From positions 2,604,001 through 2,668,000 of the forward strand of contig NC_089452.1 in assembly GCF_026210795.1 (NCBI RefSeq): a stretch of 64,000 nt of DNA, written 5' to 3'. The DNA is from Rhizophagus irregularis. Lineage: Eukaryota > Glomeromycota > Glomeromycetes > Glomerales > Glomeraceae. Made by a program: the position numbers and the translations under genes. Under the pieces are notes generated by a model, which made no database searches, was not told where the DNA came from, and saw only the letters and a list, made by a program, of their open reading frames with translations. Below, one piece after another: positions 1 to 10,543 of this stretch; the stretch's first letter is position 1; each line of letters starts with the position of its first letter.

Positions 1-13
1 ATAACTATTATAC

Positions 14-230
14 TTCTTTTAAAAATTCATTTAAATTATCATTTAAATTCTTGTGACATTTAAGAATTACTTCTTCATCTCCAATATTCTTTAACCAAAT
101 AGCTTTGTATATAGTACCAAATCCTCCTTCATTAAGATATTCAACATTTTTGAATTTGTTATAAGGAATCCATCTTAATTCTTTTTCAAGAATAAAATCA
201 TCTATAATTATATTTCCACTTTTCCCAAAT
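14..230 (-). CDS. Protein kinase N-lobe exon (Sel1/RIR-type kinase), gene runs off the left edge
   Basis: The minus-strand exon reads FGKSGNIIIDDFILEKEL, then RWIPYN, then a glycine-rich loop EGGFGTIYKA and the VILK strand holding the ATP-contacting lysine. It ends ..NEFLKE directly at a donor GTATAA (13-8). The same order (SxNxxIDxFI, WIPYN, GGF, VILK, EFLxE then intron) occurs in the complete kinase gene at 59210-62445, and the intron position is identical, so this is a paralogue of the tyrosine-kinase-like family expanded in Rhizophagus. The acceptor is at 232-231 (TTATAG). The first base A belongs to a codon that needs two bases from upstream exons. The rest of the catalytic domain lies beyond base 1, so activity cannot be judged. 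Very confident for the domain, less for the upstream structure. Confidence 0.85.
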
Positions 231-2785
231 CTATAAATTTAAATAATTAAAATTATATTATAAATTGTATTATAATTTACACAAAATAATTTATTACTTA
301 CTCTAAAATTTAAATATGAATTTAATGTAATATAAGACTTAATTTTTGGATAAATACATATAGTAACCTATGATTACAACTTACCAACTAAAGTAACAGA
401 TATTTTTAAAATGTAAGAATTCAGTTAACAAAAAATATTATATAAAATATACAACAATAAAGATACTTACAAGCTAGACCATAAATAATTTTTCAAATAA
501 AGAAATTAATTAGTTTAAATTATATGTAAATAATATAACAATAAGTGATAATAGAATTAAATAAATAACTTACGAACTATTATTTAATAATTTTTTAAAT
601 AAAGAAATTAGTTAGTTTAAATCATATGTAAATTTTATAACAATAAGTAATAATAGAATTAAATAAATAACTTATAACTTACAATCTATTAAATAAATAA
701 AGAAATTAATTAGTTTAAATTATATGTAAATATTATAACAATAAGTAATAATAGAATTAAAAAAATAAATAAATAACTTATAACTTACGATCTATTTAAA
801 TAAAGAAATTAGTTAGTTTAAATTATATAAATATTGTAACAGTAAGTAATAATAGAATTAATAAATAACTTATAACTTACGATCTATTTAAATAAAGAAA
901 TTAGTTAGTTTAAATTATATGTAAATATTATAACAATAAGTAATAATAGAATTAAATAAATAAATTATAACTTACAATCTATTAAATAAATAAAGAAATT
1001 AGTTAGTTTAAATTATATGTAATTATTATAACAATAAGTAATAATAGAATTAAATAAATAACTTATAACATACGATCTATTTAAATAAAGAAATAAGTTA
1101 GTTTAAATTATATGTAAATATTATAACAATAAGTAATAATAGAATTAAATAAATAACTTATAACTTACGATCTGTTCAAATAAAGAAAGTAGTTAGTTTA
1201 AATTACATGTAAATATTATAACAATAAGTAATAATTGAATTAAATAAATAACTTACTCCCTATATTATTTAATAATTTTTTAAATAAAGAAATTAGTTAG
1301 TTTAAATTATATGCAAAGATTATAACAATAAGTAATAATTGAATTAAATAAATAACTTACTCCCTATATTATTTAATAATTTTTTAAATAAAGAAATTAG
1401 TTAGTTTAAATTATATGTAAATATTACAACAATAAGTAATAATAGAATTAATTAAATAAATTATGGTTTACAATCTATTAAATAAATAAAGAAATTAGAT
1501 AGTTTAAATTATATGTAAATATTATAACAATAAGTAATAATAGAATTAATTAAATAAATTATGATTTACAATCTATTAAATAAATAAAGAATTAGTTAGT
1601 TTAACAATAAATAATAATAGAATTAAATAAACAACTTACTCGCTATATTATTTAATTTTTTTTTAAATAAAGAAATTAGTTATCTTAAATTATATGTAAA
1701 TATTTACAACAATAAGTAATAATAGAATTAAATAAATAAATTATGACTTACAATCTGTTAAATAAATAAAGAGATTAGTTAGTTTAAATTATATGTAAAT
1801 ATTAAAACAATAAGTAATAATTGAATTAAATAAATAACTTACTCCCTATATTATTTAATAATTTTTTAATAAAGAAATTAGCTAGTTTAAATTACTATAC
1901 GTAAATATTATAACAATAAGTAATAATAGAATTAAATAAATAACTTACTCCCTATATTATTTAATAATTTTTTAAATAAGGAAATTAGTTAGTTTAAATT
2001 ATATGTAAAGATTATAACAATAAGTAATAATATAATTAAATAAATAAATTATGACTAACAATCTATTAAATAATAAAGAAATTAGTAAGTTAAATTATAT
2101 GTAAATATTATAACAATAAATAATAATAGAATTAAATAAATAACTTACTCACTATATTATTTAAATAATTTTTAAATAAGAAATTAGTTGGTTTAAATTA
2201 TATGTAAATATTATAACAATAAGAATTAAATAAATAACTTACTCCCTATATTATTTAATAATTTTTTAAATAAAGAATTTAGTTAAATTATATAGTATTA
2301 ATATAAATATCATAATAACTTACACCCTGTAGTATTATTAATTAGTTAGATATAAAGATAATATAAAAGTATTTACTGTAAATTATATATATTACTTACA
2401 ATCTAGTTATTTCAATTAAGAATATAATTAATTGAATTATATAAAATATTAAACAAATAAATGTAATATATATATTGTAACTTACCATCTGTAATATAAT
2501 TAATTATTAAATAGTTATTTAAATAAAGAATTTAGTTATTTGAATGCTATATAAAATAAGTAAAGAACTAAAGATTTAAATAACTGATAATTTACCAACT
2601 ACGGTATTATTAATCATTAAATAAATTTATTTAGTTATATGGAATACAATAAAAAAAAATTAGTAATTCATTATTATTCAATTATAGTTAGTCTAAATTA
2701 TATTTGCATATTATGCGGGATATAATTATAGTGGTATTTGAATTTTTTATAAATAAAACTTAGTATTTCAGCTTGTTTGATATAC
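231..2785 (-). repeat. Tandem array of intron-like units separated by 3-nt potential microexons
   Basis: About 25 units of 70-112 bp each carry, on the minus strand, a donor (GTAAGT in 20 of 25; GTAAAT, GTATGT, GTAAAC or GTTAGT in the others). In most this is followed by an AT-rich body, a branch-like ACTAACTAATTTC and an acceptor AAATAG, TATAG or ACAG. Between each acceptor and the next donor lie exactly three bases. Their centres are 2597, 2487, 2401, 2325, 2244, 2150, 2061, 1950, 1844, 1753, 1641, 1571, 1473, 1362, 1258, 1170, 1075, 977, 882, 790, 684, 575, 472 and 386. The last unit (302) has a single base, A. The trinucleotides are mainly ATT, ATC and GGA, plus TTG, ATG, GGT, TGA, CGA, TTC and CTT. 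Unit size matches ordinary introns of this genome. It lies between the exon ending at 2786 and the kinase exon starting at 230. Whether the 3-nt pieces are retained in mRNA is inference. Confidence 0.8.
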
Positions 2786-2836
2786 CTTTAGTTTCTTCAG
2801 TGCCACTTTCTACAAATTCTTTGATAACACTGGAAG
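2786..2836 (-). CDS. Short upstream exon of the kinase gene (tentative)
   Basis: Between an acceptor CTAG (2838-2837) and a donor GTATAT (2785) the minus strand encodes SSVIKEFVESGTEETK and leaves one base, G, so it ends in phase 1. Charged helical segments of this kind (..EFVESGTEE..) are familiar in the N-terminal part of Rhizophagus Sel1/kinase proteins, which is recall rather than a search. The frame upstream is closed by TAA near 2861 and no ATG lies between, so an internal exon is likelier than a first exon. Its phase matters: with 3-nt microexons and the 1-nt microexon at 302 it joins the kinase exon in frame, whereas direct joining of 2786 to 230 runs into TAA after seven codons. Confidence 0.45.
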
Positions 2837-2861
2837 CTAGTTTATATTGCAAGTTTGTTTA

Positions 2862-3422
2862 TATTGCAAGTTTATTTTAAAATTTTGAATAATTTCAATT
2901 TATATATATTATGTATTCATGCTATATGCTTTACCTTTACCAATATATTGACCCATTACTATACCGAAATTCTCCCTAATTGGAGTAAATATCTTTTTTT
3001 TCTTTTTTTTTACTTTTTAATATTAAACGCTTTTATTAGTATGAATAAATATTAGTAATAAATATATACAAAAGAAGCATTGCAATACATGTATGACAAA
3101 CAAATTTACACATCCGGAATTTCAAAATGTGACAATCGTCAAACCTTATTGTTGTAAAAAAATAGAATAGTAGCAAAAAAAGTCTTTTTTTTTATTAGCG
3201 TTGTTCAATAAAATGTATAAAAATAATAAAAAAAAAATAGCCAAAATAAAAAAAATTATAAATTAAAAAAAATTATTTTCAGTTTGAACTGAAAAAATTA
3301 AAAAAAAAATGATTATAAATTAGTATTGTAATAAAAAAAAAATGATTAAAAACAAAAAAAAAAATAATTAAAAGTTTTTTGGTTTAAAAAAAAAGAACCA
3401 AAAAAATAAAAAATAAAACATG
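2862..3422. other. AT-rich intergenic, no gene seen
   Basis: Homopolymer-rich A/T sequence with long A runs at 3170-3420. A 66-codon plus-strand frame at 2855-3055 is hydrophobic low-complexity translation of T-rich DNA and is not supported as a gene. Confidence 0.5.
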
Positions 3423-3431
3423 GCCGTTGAT

Positions 3432-4255
3432 AGCATAGCGGACATCCCTATTTTATCACAATTTTGCTGATCATTTGCCGATCATTTATCGATCATTTAT
3501 TCAATTATATCACATAATAAATGCCGTTATTAAAAATTTTACATAATAATATATGCTCAAAATTTACAAAAAACTTAAGTTTGGTTATAATTTGTTGCAT
3601 ATTAAATTTTATTTGAATTGGATTGTTATTGAGTTACTTTTATTAGTAGCAACTTTTTAACTTTTATTATTGTTTTAAATTTTAATAAAAATAATTAGTT
3701 AGTAGCATATGTTTTATGGTATTATTTATTAAATTTTGTGATTTATTTAGTTTCATGGCATCAATTTACTTAATTTTGTGACATTAATTTATGTAATTTC
3801 ATGGTATTTACTTAATTTTGTGACACTGATTTATTTGATATTTATTTATTCATTTTGCAAAATTATTTGTTAAATACCTTACTAATAAAAAATCTGTTTA
3901 ATGGATCGTATCACTGTTTTATTTTTACTATATATTATATATAAGATAAAGAATATTTGTGCAAAGTTTCAAGTTTCGCCCATGCATATTCACCTTCGTC
4001 CATCAATTTTTGTCTGATGATCCGCAAAAATGACTGAATTATCACATACGAAAAATGTGTTATTGTAATATAAAAAATTATACTAATTATTACATAATTA
4101 AAATTATATAATAATTTAGTAATTATCTTGGATTTCCATTATTTTTTTGCCATATCATTTTAAAATTATTTATGGCTTTTCAACAAGTTTTTAAAATCCG
4201 GAATTATGTGATCGGCAAATGATCGGCAAGGTGATATAAGCATGTCCGCTATGCT
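3432..4255. mobile_element. Mutator-like MITE with 9-bp target duplication
   Basis: The terminal inverted repeat AGCATAGCGGACAT occurs at 3432 and inverted at 4242-4255, and similarity continues into TATCAC. It is flanked by an exact 9-bp direct repeat GCCGTTGAT (3423-3431 and 4256-4264). Length 824 bp. A 9-bp duplication is typical of Mutator-like elements. Subterminal copies of GATCATTTGCCGATCATTT lie inside the left end and GATCGGCAAATGATCGGCAA inside the right end. No transposase frame is visible, so this is a non-autonomous copy. Confidence 0.85.
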
Positions 4256-4425
4256 GCCGTTGATAGAAAAGGAAAGAAAAAAAAATTAATTTTAGTTTAA
4301 CCGTTATCTCGGTTTAACCGTTAAAGAAATTGGTTCAATAAAAAATAAATAAATTCGGTTTAACCATCAAAGGAAAACTAAAGGGAAAAAAACCAAAAAA
4401 ATATTCTTTTATTGCAGTGATCGCG

Positions 4426-5368
4426 AAATCCCAACGATCAGAATCCCGTTATAACACAAACCTGACGCTCAAAGTCCTGACAAATCATAATTCCGAAAAT
4501 TCAAAATCCTGACACTCATTATCCAAACACTTTATATTAATAAATAAAAATGTAATGTTTGCATATAAAGATATAATTTTTTTAATATACTTTTTATTCA
4601 TGAGGATAGTATTAAGCAAAAGATTGAAATTTATTTTTCTAACTAATAACATTAATAATAATTCATTAAATTTTACGAAGTATGATTATTAAAATTATTA
4701 ATAAATAAAAAATATGTAATAAGATTAATTTTTGCAAAATATTTAAAAATAATATTATATAAAAATATTCAATTATTACTCATATTAATGGAAACATTAT
4801 TCATTATATAAAGTATTGCAAAATTATTATGTCTAAAAAATTAAAAAAAAATAATAAGTGTCGTGATAATGAGAGTTAGGATTTTGAACTTTTAGGAATA
4901 TGATTTGTCAGGATTGTGAGCGTTGTATACATGTTGCCGAAACTTTTTTTCAATTTCGGCCGCATTTCGGCTCCAAAATATAGCTACTTGTAGATATATC
5001 AATAAATTTTTTTAAACCTCAGATAATTTGGGCCAGATCTGCAGCAACTTTTAGCAGACTTCAGAAAATTTCGGCATAATCTGTAATAATTTCGAATCGG
5101 ACTTTAAAGTTTTGGCCATATATTAAATATAGGTTGTCCGAAATTCCAGAGCCCTGCCGAAATTATGTAAGTTGGTCGAAATTCCTCAAAAGTTCTTTCA
5201 TAGGTTCTTCAGACCCGGATTAACCTATTTGAAGCCTAATTTCAGCCAGATCTATGAAATCAGATGATTTTGCTTTGACCAGTTTGTCATGTGGGCGAAA
5301 TAGCCGAAATATTTCGGCAACATGTATAGAGCGTTGGGCTTGTTGTTATAACGTGATCATTGGGATTT
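4426..5368. mobile_element. Long-arm TIR element of the 'AATCCCGA' family
   Basis: The left arm (AAATCCCAACGATCA.., CGTTATAAC, GACAAATCATA, TTCAAAATCCTGAC) is repeated inverted at the right end over about 100 bp once the nested insertion at 4926-5328 is removed. The middle is plain AT-rich sequence. Related arms occur at 20889-22171, 24665-24785 and 55204-55848. I could not settle the exact ends or a target duplication. Confidence 0.7.
4926..5328. mobile_element. hAT-like MITE (403 bp) nested in the element at 4426-5368
   Basis: The inverted termini TATACATGTTGCCGAAA (4926-4942) and TTTCGGCAACATGTATA (5312-5328) match perfectly. An exact 8-bp duplication GAGCGTTG flanks it at 4918-4925 and 5329-5336. 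Many internal TTTCGGC and GCCGAAAT repeats are present. The 8-bp duplication suggests a hAT-type transposase acting in trans. No coding frame. Confidence 0.85.
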
Positions 5369-6316
5369 GAATGGCTTCCATCATCCCGAAATGATGGAAA
5401 CGGCTGAAAAAGAAATATAATAAAAGCTTAACTTTTTCCGTTAGCATCACAAAGAAATTTCTATACAAAATTTTTGCGGATTTGCCATCGAAATAGGACC
5501 CAGATAGTACCAACTTAATAACCTTTTCAGGTGAGATTTTTTATTTGCGTAAAACAAAATTTTTTAAAAGGTCTGATTTTCATTTTGCGTAATTTTGACA
5601 TTTCAAAATATTATGAGGTTATTTTTGATATAAATTAGGAAATTTTATAGTTATAGCAGATCAATAGCAGATTAAAACTTACTTATTTTGTAAAATAGCC
5701 ACGAAATTACCATATGATATTGAAGCACAATTCTGTTATTTATTAAAAAAAAAAATTTTCTTTTGCCCTTTATAGAATATCCATTCTGTAAAGAATTTTA
5801 TAACGTTTAAGCAGAAGTATAGTAAAGAAAGTCTCTTAAAACACGAATTTTGTGCCCGCATTATTCATCCAAAAAAGGCGGTATGAAAGTTATTAAGCTG
5901 AACCGAAAATGGGAAGAAGATTATCTAAACTAACATGTGAGAGTTCTGGTTGTAAAGCTAAGGAAAGTCAAGGATCAATTTACAATTTCTTTAAACCTAC
6001 TGAAAGTCAACGTATTGAAAGTTCAGACGATGATGACTTATTGAAAATAGATGAGGCAGAGGAAAAAGAAATAAATGAAAATGTAGATACCTTGCTTACA
6101 GATAATGAATTTTTAAGTAATTTAAACAAATCTGGAAAACGTTTAATTTGGAAAGGTCTTCAATCTGAACAAATTTCTAATTACATAAAACGTACTCTGG
6201 CACATTTGGTGGATCTTGACGAGTAGAAATTGTTGCATGTGAATTATTTCCTAACAAGTTTCCTAAAAAGTTTAGAAAAAAGAAACTGAATTATAAACAA
6301 AAACGGAAATAGTAAG

Positions 6317-7820
6317 TCCCTATAAGAAATATATATACGGAAAGGATACGTTTTGTATACATTTTATGTACGTTTCTATAGATTCCGTATACAAATTCCG
6401 TATATTTAATAAGCAATTCATTTTTGAACATTTTTTAAAAAAACTAATGTATACGGAAAAAATTAATCATACGGAATGTATACGGAATTTTTAAACTTAA
6501 TATATTTAGAAAATAATTTTACAAAAATCTCGTATCATAACACGAGATCACGTGATTGTTTATTGTTTTGTTATGATACGTTTTTTGTTTTTATATAAAC
6601 CCTTACTTTGATGAGTTTGATCTTCCGATCTTCCTTTCTGTCTTTCCTTTTCTTCTCTTTTCTCTTGTCTTATTTTTGTTATTTTTTCTAAATTTTTCTT
6701 CTTTTTTCGTCACCCCCCCTTTTAAAAAAAAATTTTTTTTTCGTACCTCACTTTAAAAATTTTTCTTTTTCATCACTCTCCTAAAAAAAAAAAATTTTTT
6801 TGATTTTATTCTTTTATTCCCACTCTTCTAAAAATTTTCTTAAAAAAAAAATTTTTTTTAACTCTCCTAACTTCGTTACCCTCTTTTTAAAAAAATATTT
6901 TTTTTAACCCTCCTAACTTCGTTACCCTCTTTTTAAAAAAATATTTTTTTTTGATTTATTCTTTATTCCCCTTTCTTTTTATTTATATTTATCCCTTTTT
7001 TTATTTCATAGGCCAGCAGATTTTTTTTTGTGAGAAGATTCAGTTTTTTTGTAGATCAGTTTGGGAGTCCTTTCCTTTTTGTAGGATTGTTCAGGATTTT
7101 TTTCTTTTTTTAGGTCAGTTCAAATTTTCTTTTTTTTTTTTTGTAAGTTGGGTTCAGATTCTTTTCTTTTTGTAGGTTGTTTCAGTTTTGTTGCTTCAGA
7201 GTCTTCTTTTTTTGTAGGTCAGTTTTGGATTTATTTTGTTGTTTTGGTTTCTTTTTCATCAGATGCTTCATAATTCTTTTCATTTATGTAGGTCAGACAT
7301 TCTGGAGTTCTCTTTCTTTTTTTGTAGGAATACTGACCTTTGGTGACTTGGATGATTGCAGATACTATATGAAGGGGGTTTTTGTTTCCAATTAAGTTAG
7401 ACGTTCTTTTTTGTTTTTTTTTAGGTTGTTTGACTCCAAATGAACCTGAACTTATAGATAATTTTGGTTGCAATAGGTGGCCTTAATAAGGAGGGAATTT
7501 TCATAATGTATTTGTATTTTGTTTATTTTTTATTTTTTTATTTAATTTAATAAAGTAAAATTAGATTTATATAAATATAATTATAGTAAACTGTAATACA
7601 AATAGTAAATTCAGTGACCAAATCGTATAAATTTCGTGATAAAATCAGTGATCAAATCATGTAAATTCCATATGAATTCCGTGCAAATTCCGTATCCAAA
7701 CCATATTTTTAGTGATACGGAATTGTGCATTTTTCCGTATCCTATTATGATACGTTATTTCTAAGGAAAAAAAATCGTATAAAAACTTTATAAAAAACGT
7801 ATCCAATTTTTTTATAGGGA
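6317..7820. mobile_element. TIR element with internal promoter-like and acceptor-like repeats
   Basis: The ends are TCCCTATAA (6317) and its inverse TTATAGGGA (7812-7820), each followed inward by GGATACGTTTT. Subterminal ATACGGAAT/ATTCCGTAT copies crowd both ends (about 6345-6490 and 7687-7740). Inside, on the plus strand, a TATATAAAC box (about 6593) is followed by a CT-rich leader. At 7008-7435 more than ten polypyrimidine stretches end in TTTTGTAG or TTTTTAG followed by GTCAG or GGTTG, resembling repeated 3' splice sites. It sits inside the pseudogene at 5909-11750. No transposase seen. The target duplication is unclear. Confidence 0.65.
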
Positions 7821-8609
7821 GTTATTATTATCATATAAATATTTTCATTAAATTCAAAAAAAAACCTTTGTTTATTTTTTAAAATTATGTAGGTTGTGCA
7901 GTACGTGCCAAAACATGTCCAGAAATTGCAGAAAATGGTAATGTTTGTAATGAAAATGTCATTACATTCGATCTGATAAAAATCTTTGCAATAAAATTGG
8001 AAAAAAACACCATTACCAGAAAATGTCAAATTTACACCCAAAATTTTATTGGGAAAATAGTCCTTTAAAATCTCATCTTCAAAATTTTGACCTCTGTGAA
8101 ATCTGGAATTCGCTTAATTATGATGATAAAAATAAAACAATCAAACACCAAATTCCTGGATTATATTGGTTGATAAAGCAATAAATGGGGGCATTTAATG
8201 ATGCATTAGTCTTTTCACCTATAAAAAATTTTCAGAAAAATAATCGTGTCTGAGTTTCTTCGAAATAGAAGCTATAAAAATGATCATTTATCGGAGTTTT
8301 TTCCAGAATTTTTTTTATAGGGTCAGGTGAAGTACAGTGAAGAATTTACCAATTTCTTAGTCCTTTTAGGAAATATTAGTCCCAAGGCTTTAGATTTATT
8401 TTGTCAAAATTTAGAAGGAAGAGGAATTCAATCACTAAGGTATTATTTATATTATTTGTATTAATTTCCTTAAAAGTTTTATATCATAACCTGCTTTTTA
8501 ATTATTAGAAAAATACGCTGTAATAATGTAGATTATCTGGATCCTGATCTATATTTTGAAAATGTTGCTGATTTCAAACAATTTACTTAATATAATTAGA
8601 TATGATGGC

Positions 8610-8951
8610 TAGAATTGGAATTGATTATCGAATCTTTGTAAATTTGATTTTTTTCTCCTTAAAAGATAATCCATTTTAAGCTTTGATAATTAATTCCATG
8701 AAGAAATTACATATCGTTACTATTACCCAACTGTAAATTACTATAAACATCATTGTCGATCATTGCCGATCATTTGCCGATCATTTCGTCATTTTTAAGT
8801 TTTTTATCGATCAATTTTTCTTTTTTGAAAATATATTAAAACATGCATTTGATTCTTGGATGCAATGTTGAATTAATTTTTTTGTTTAATTTCAATTTTC
8901 TCTTAAACAAATGAGATTCAATTTTGATTCGATTATCGATTCCAATCCCTA
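8610..8951. mobile_element. hAT MITE (342 bp), degenerate
   Basis: The left end TAGAATTGGAATTGATTATCG and right end CGATTCCAATCCCTA are an imperfect inverted pair. An exact 8-bp duplication ATGATGGC lies at 8602-8609 and 8952-8959. The ends match the better preserved element at 38585-39032. Internal copies of GATCATTTGCCGATCATTT (8758-8790) also occur in the Mutator-like element at 3432. Confidence 0.8.
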
Positions 8952-10357
8952 ATGATGGCCCAATTGCTGCAATGACCGATAATACAAAATTAAAATCACA
9001 GTTGAAATATCCTTCTATTTTTGGTTGTATTATTGGGTCAATTCTTTCAAAAGAAGAAACATATGTAAACATTTATTCTGATATTCCGAAGATAATTACA
9101 AAAATCAAATCATCAAATGGAATTGCTAAAGTTGTTCATATATATCTTTTGTGGGTATAATATCAATATGTATCATAAATTAAATTCTCAGAGAAAATGC
9201 TAATTTAATTTAATTAATAATTTTAAAAGATACCTTTACCTAAATTTCCACCAGTTGCTATTGCTCTTATCCCTAATAATAAAGGATCAGATACTGTTGA
9301 TGATATTGAAAAGTTACATAGAAAATTGATTGAAGAAATTGCACATCTTCATATTTTATCAATTGCAGAATTTCAGGCACAACAATCCGATTCCTAATAC
9401 TCAAACTTCTAAAAGGCTTATAGTTCATGAATCTTCTTTGAATATCAATTTTTCATGCCCTATTTTGGATAATTCGAGTACAAGATCCTAAGTATGCAAA
9501 GAAAACTGCTCGAAATGCAATTATGTCTGGAGCACGCCTGTTAACTTTTGAAACATCATCTGCATGATTTTAACATTTTTTACCTCTTATTAACCGTCAT
9601 GATTCAATAATGTTATTGTTAAGTTAGATCTGCAGGATGATGGTGTCGCGTATAGAACATTCTGTTCATCAAATTTCAAACAACGTCTTGGAAATAATTA
9701 TAAAGTTGAACAAGTTGCCATATATCTATTTGTAATGGTAGTATAAATATTATTGAAAATAATTCTTGTTCTTATTATTCAGTACTAAGTTATATTAGTT
9801 ATTTATTTTAATAGGAGAATTAATAGATAGTTGTCTCAATCATGATATTGCTCTTATTGAACGCATTCGAATGGCAATGGCTACCTATTTTTTCCCTCAT
9901 TTATAGAAATTTAATATTGAAACTTTTAGTACAAATATATCCAGATTTTGTATCAATGCAAATAAATTTTTTAGCTATCAAAGTTTTGGTATATTTACGT
10001 CTCTTGCAGAATCAATAGTTTTATTAGTAAAAGCACATCGTGAATTTTATCCATAAATTCCATTATTACCTTGGTCCCATAGTTCTGAACCCTGTGAACA
10101 TTTCTTTGGTATTACTCGTCAAATCAATGCTGATTTTGACTTTGCTGAATTTATACAAATGATTCCTAAAATCGCTCAATACAATAATGCTTTACGAAAT
10201 CAAAAATTAAACTTTGACAAAGAAAAAACAGTTAGACAAGATAATTTTATAATTTAATTAATTAATTATTATTTTTATTATTCATTTATTTTACATTTAT
10301 TTTATAAATAACCATTTTCCACTAAGATATCTTTTTGATTATAACGAAGGCCAATTA

Positions 10358-10543
10358 CAGTCGTCCTCCCATATAGTCACCCCCTGTATAATCACAACTC
10401 CCTTATAAGCACATTTACATTAATCCCAAGTTACTAATAAACTTATTAAAAAAACCTTCCCTTTAATCACATCATATATAATTTTTATAGTCGCACCATT
10501 TTTTTATGGTCCCGAAGGGTGTGATTATATGGGAGGATGACTG
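10358..10543. mobile_element. Tc1/mariner-type MITE (186 bp)
   Basis: The inverted ends CAGTCGTCCTCCCATATA and TATATGGGAGGATGACTG are flanked by TA on both sides (10356-10357, 10544-10545). It falls inside the pseudogene, separating the RNQKLNFDKEK block from the following LRLWPTDKQI block. No coding content. Confidence 0.85.

Noticed and set aside
231-2785. CRISPR-like array
   Set aside because: Repeats and spacers are not distinct, units diverge along their length, and the conserved parts are spliceosomal sites; the genome is eukaryotic.
6951-7473. Phe-rich plus-strand frames and the overlapping minus-strand frame
   Set aside because: Open only because of T-runs inside the TIR element; no coding features.
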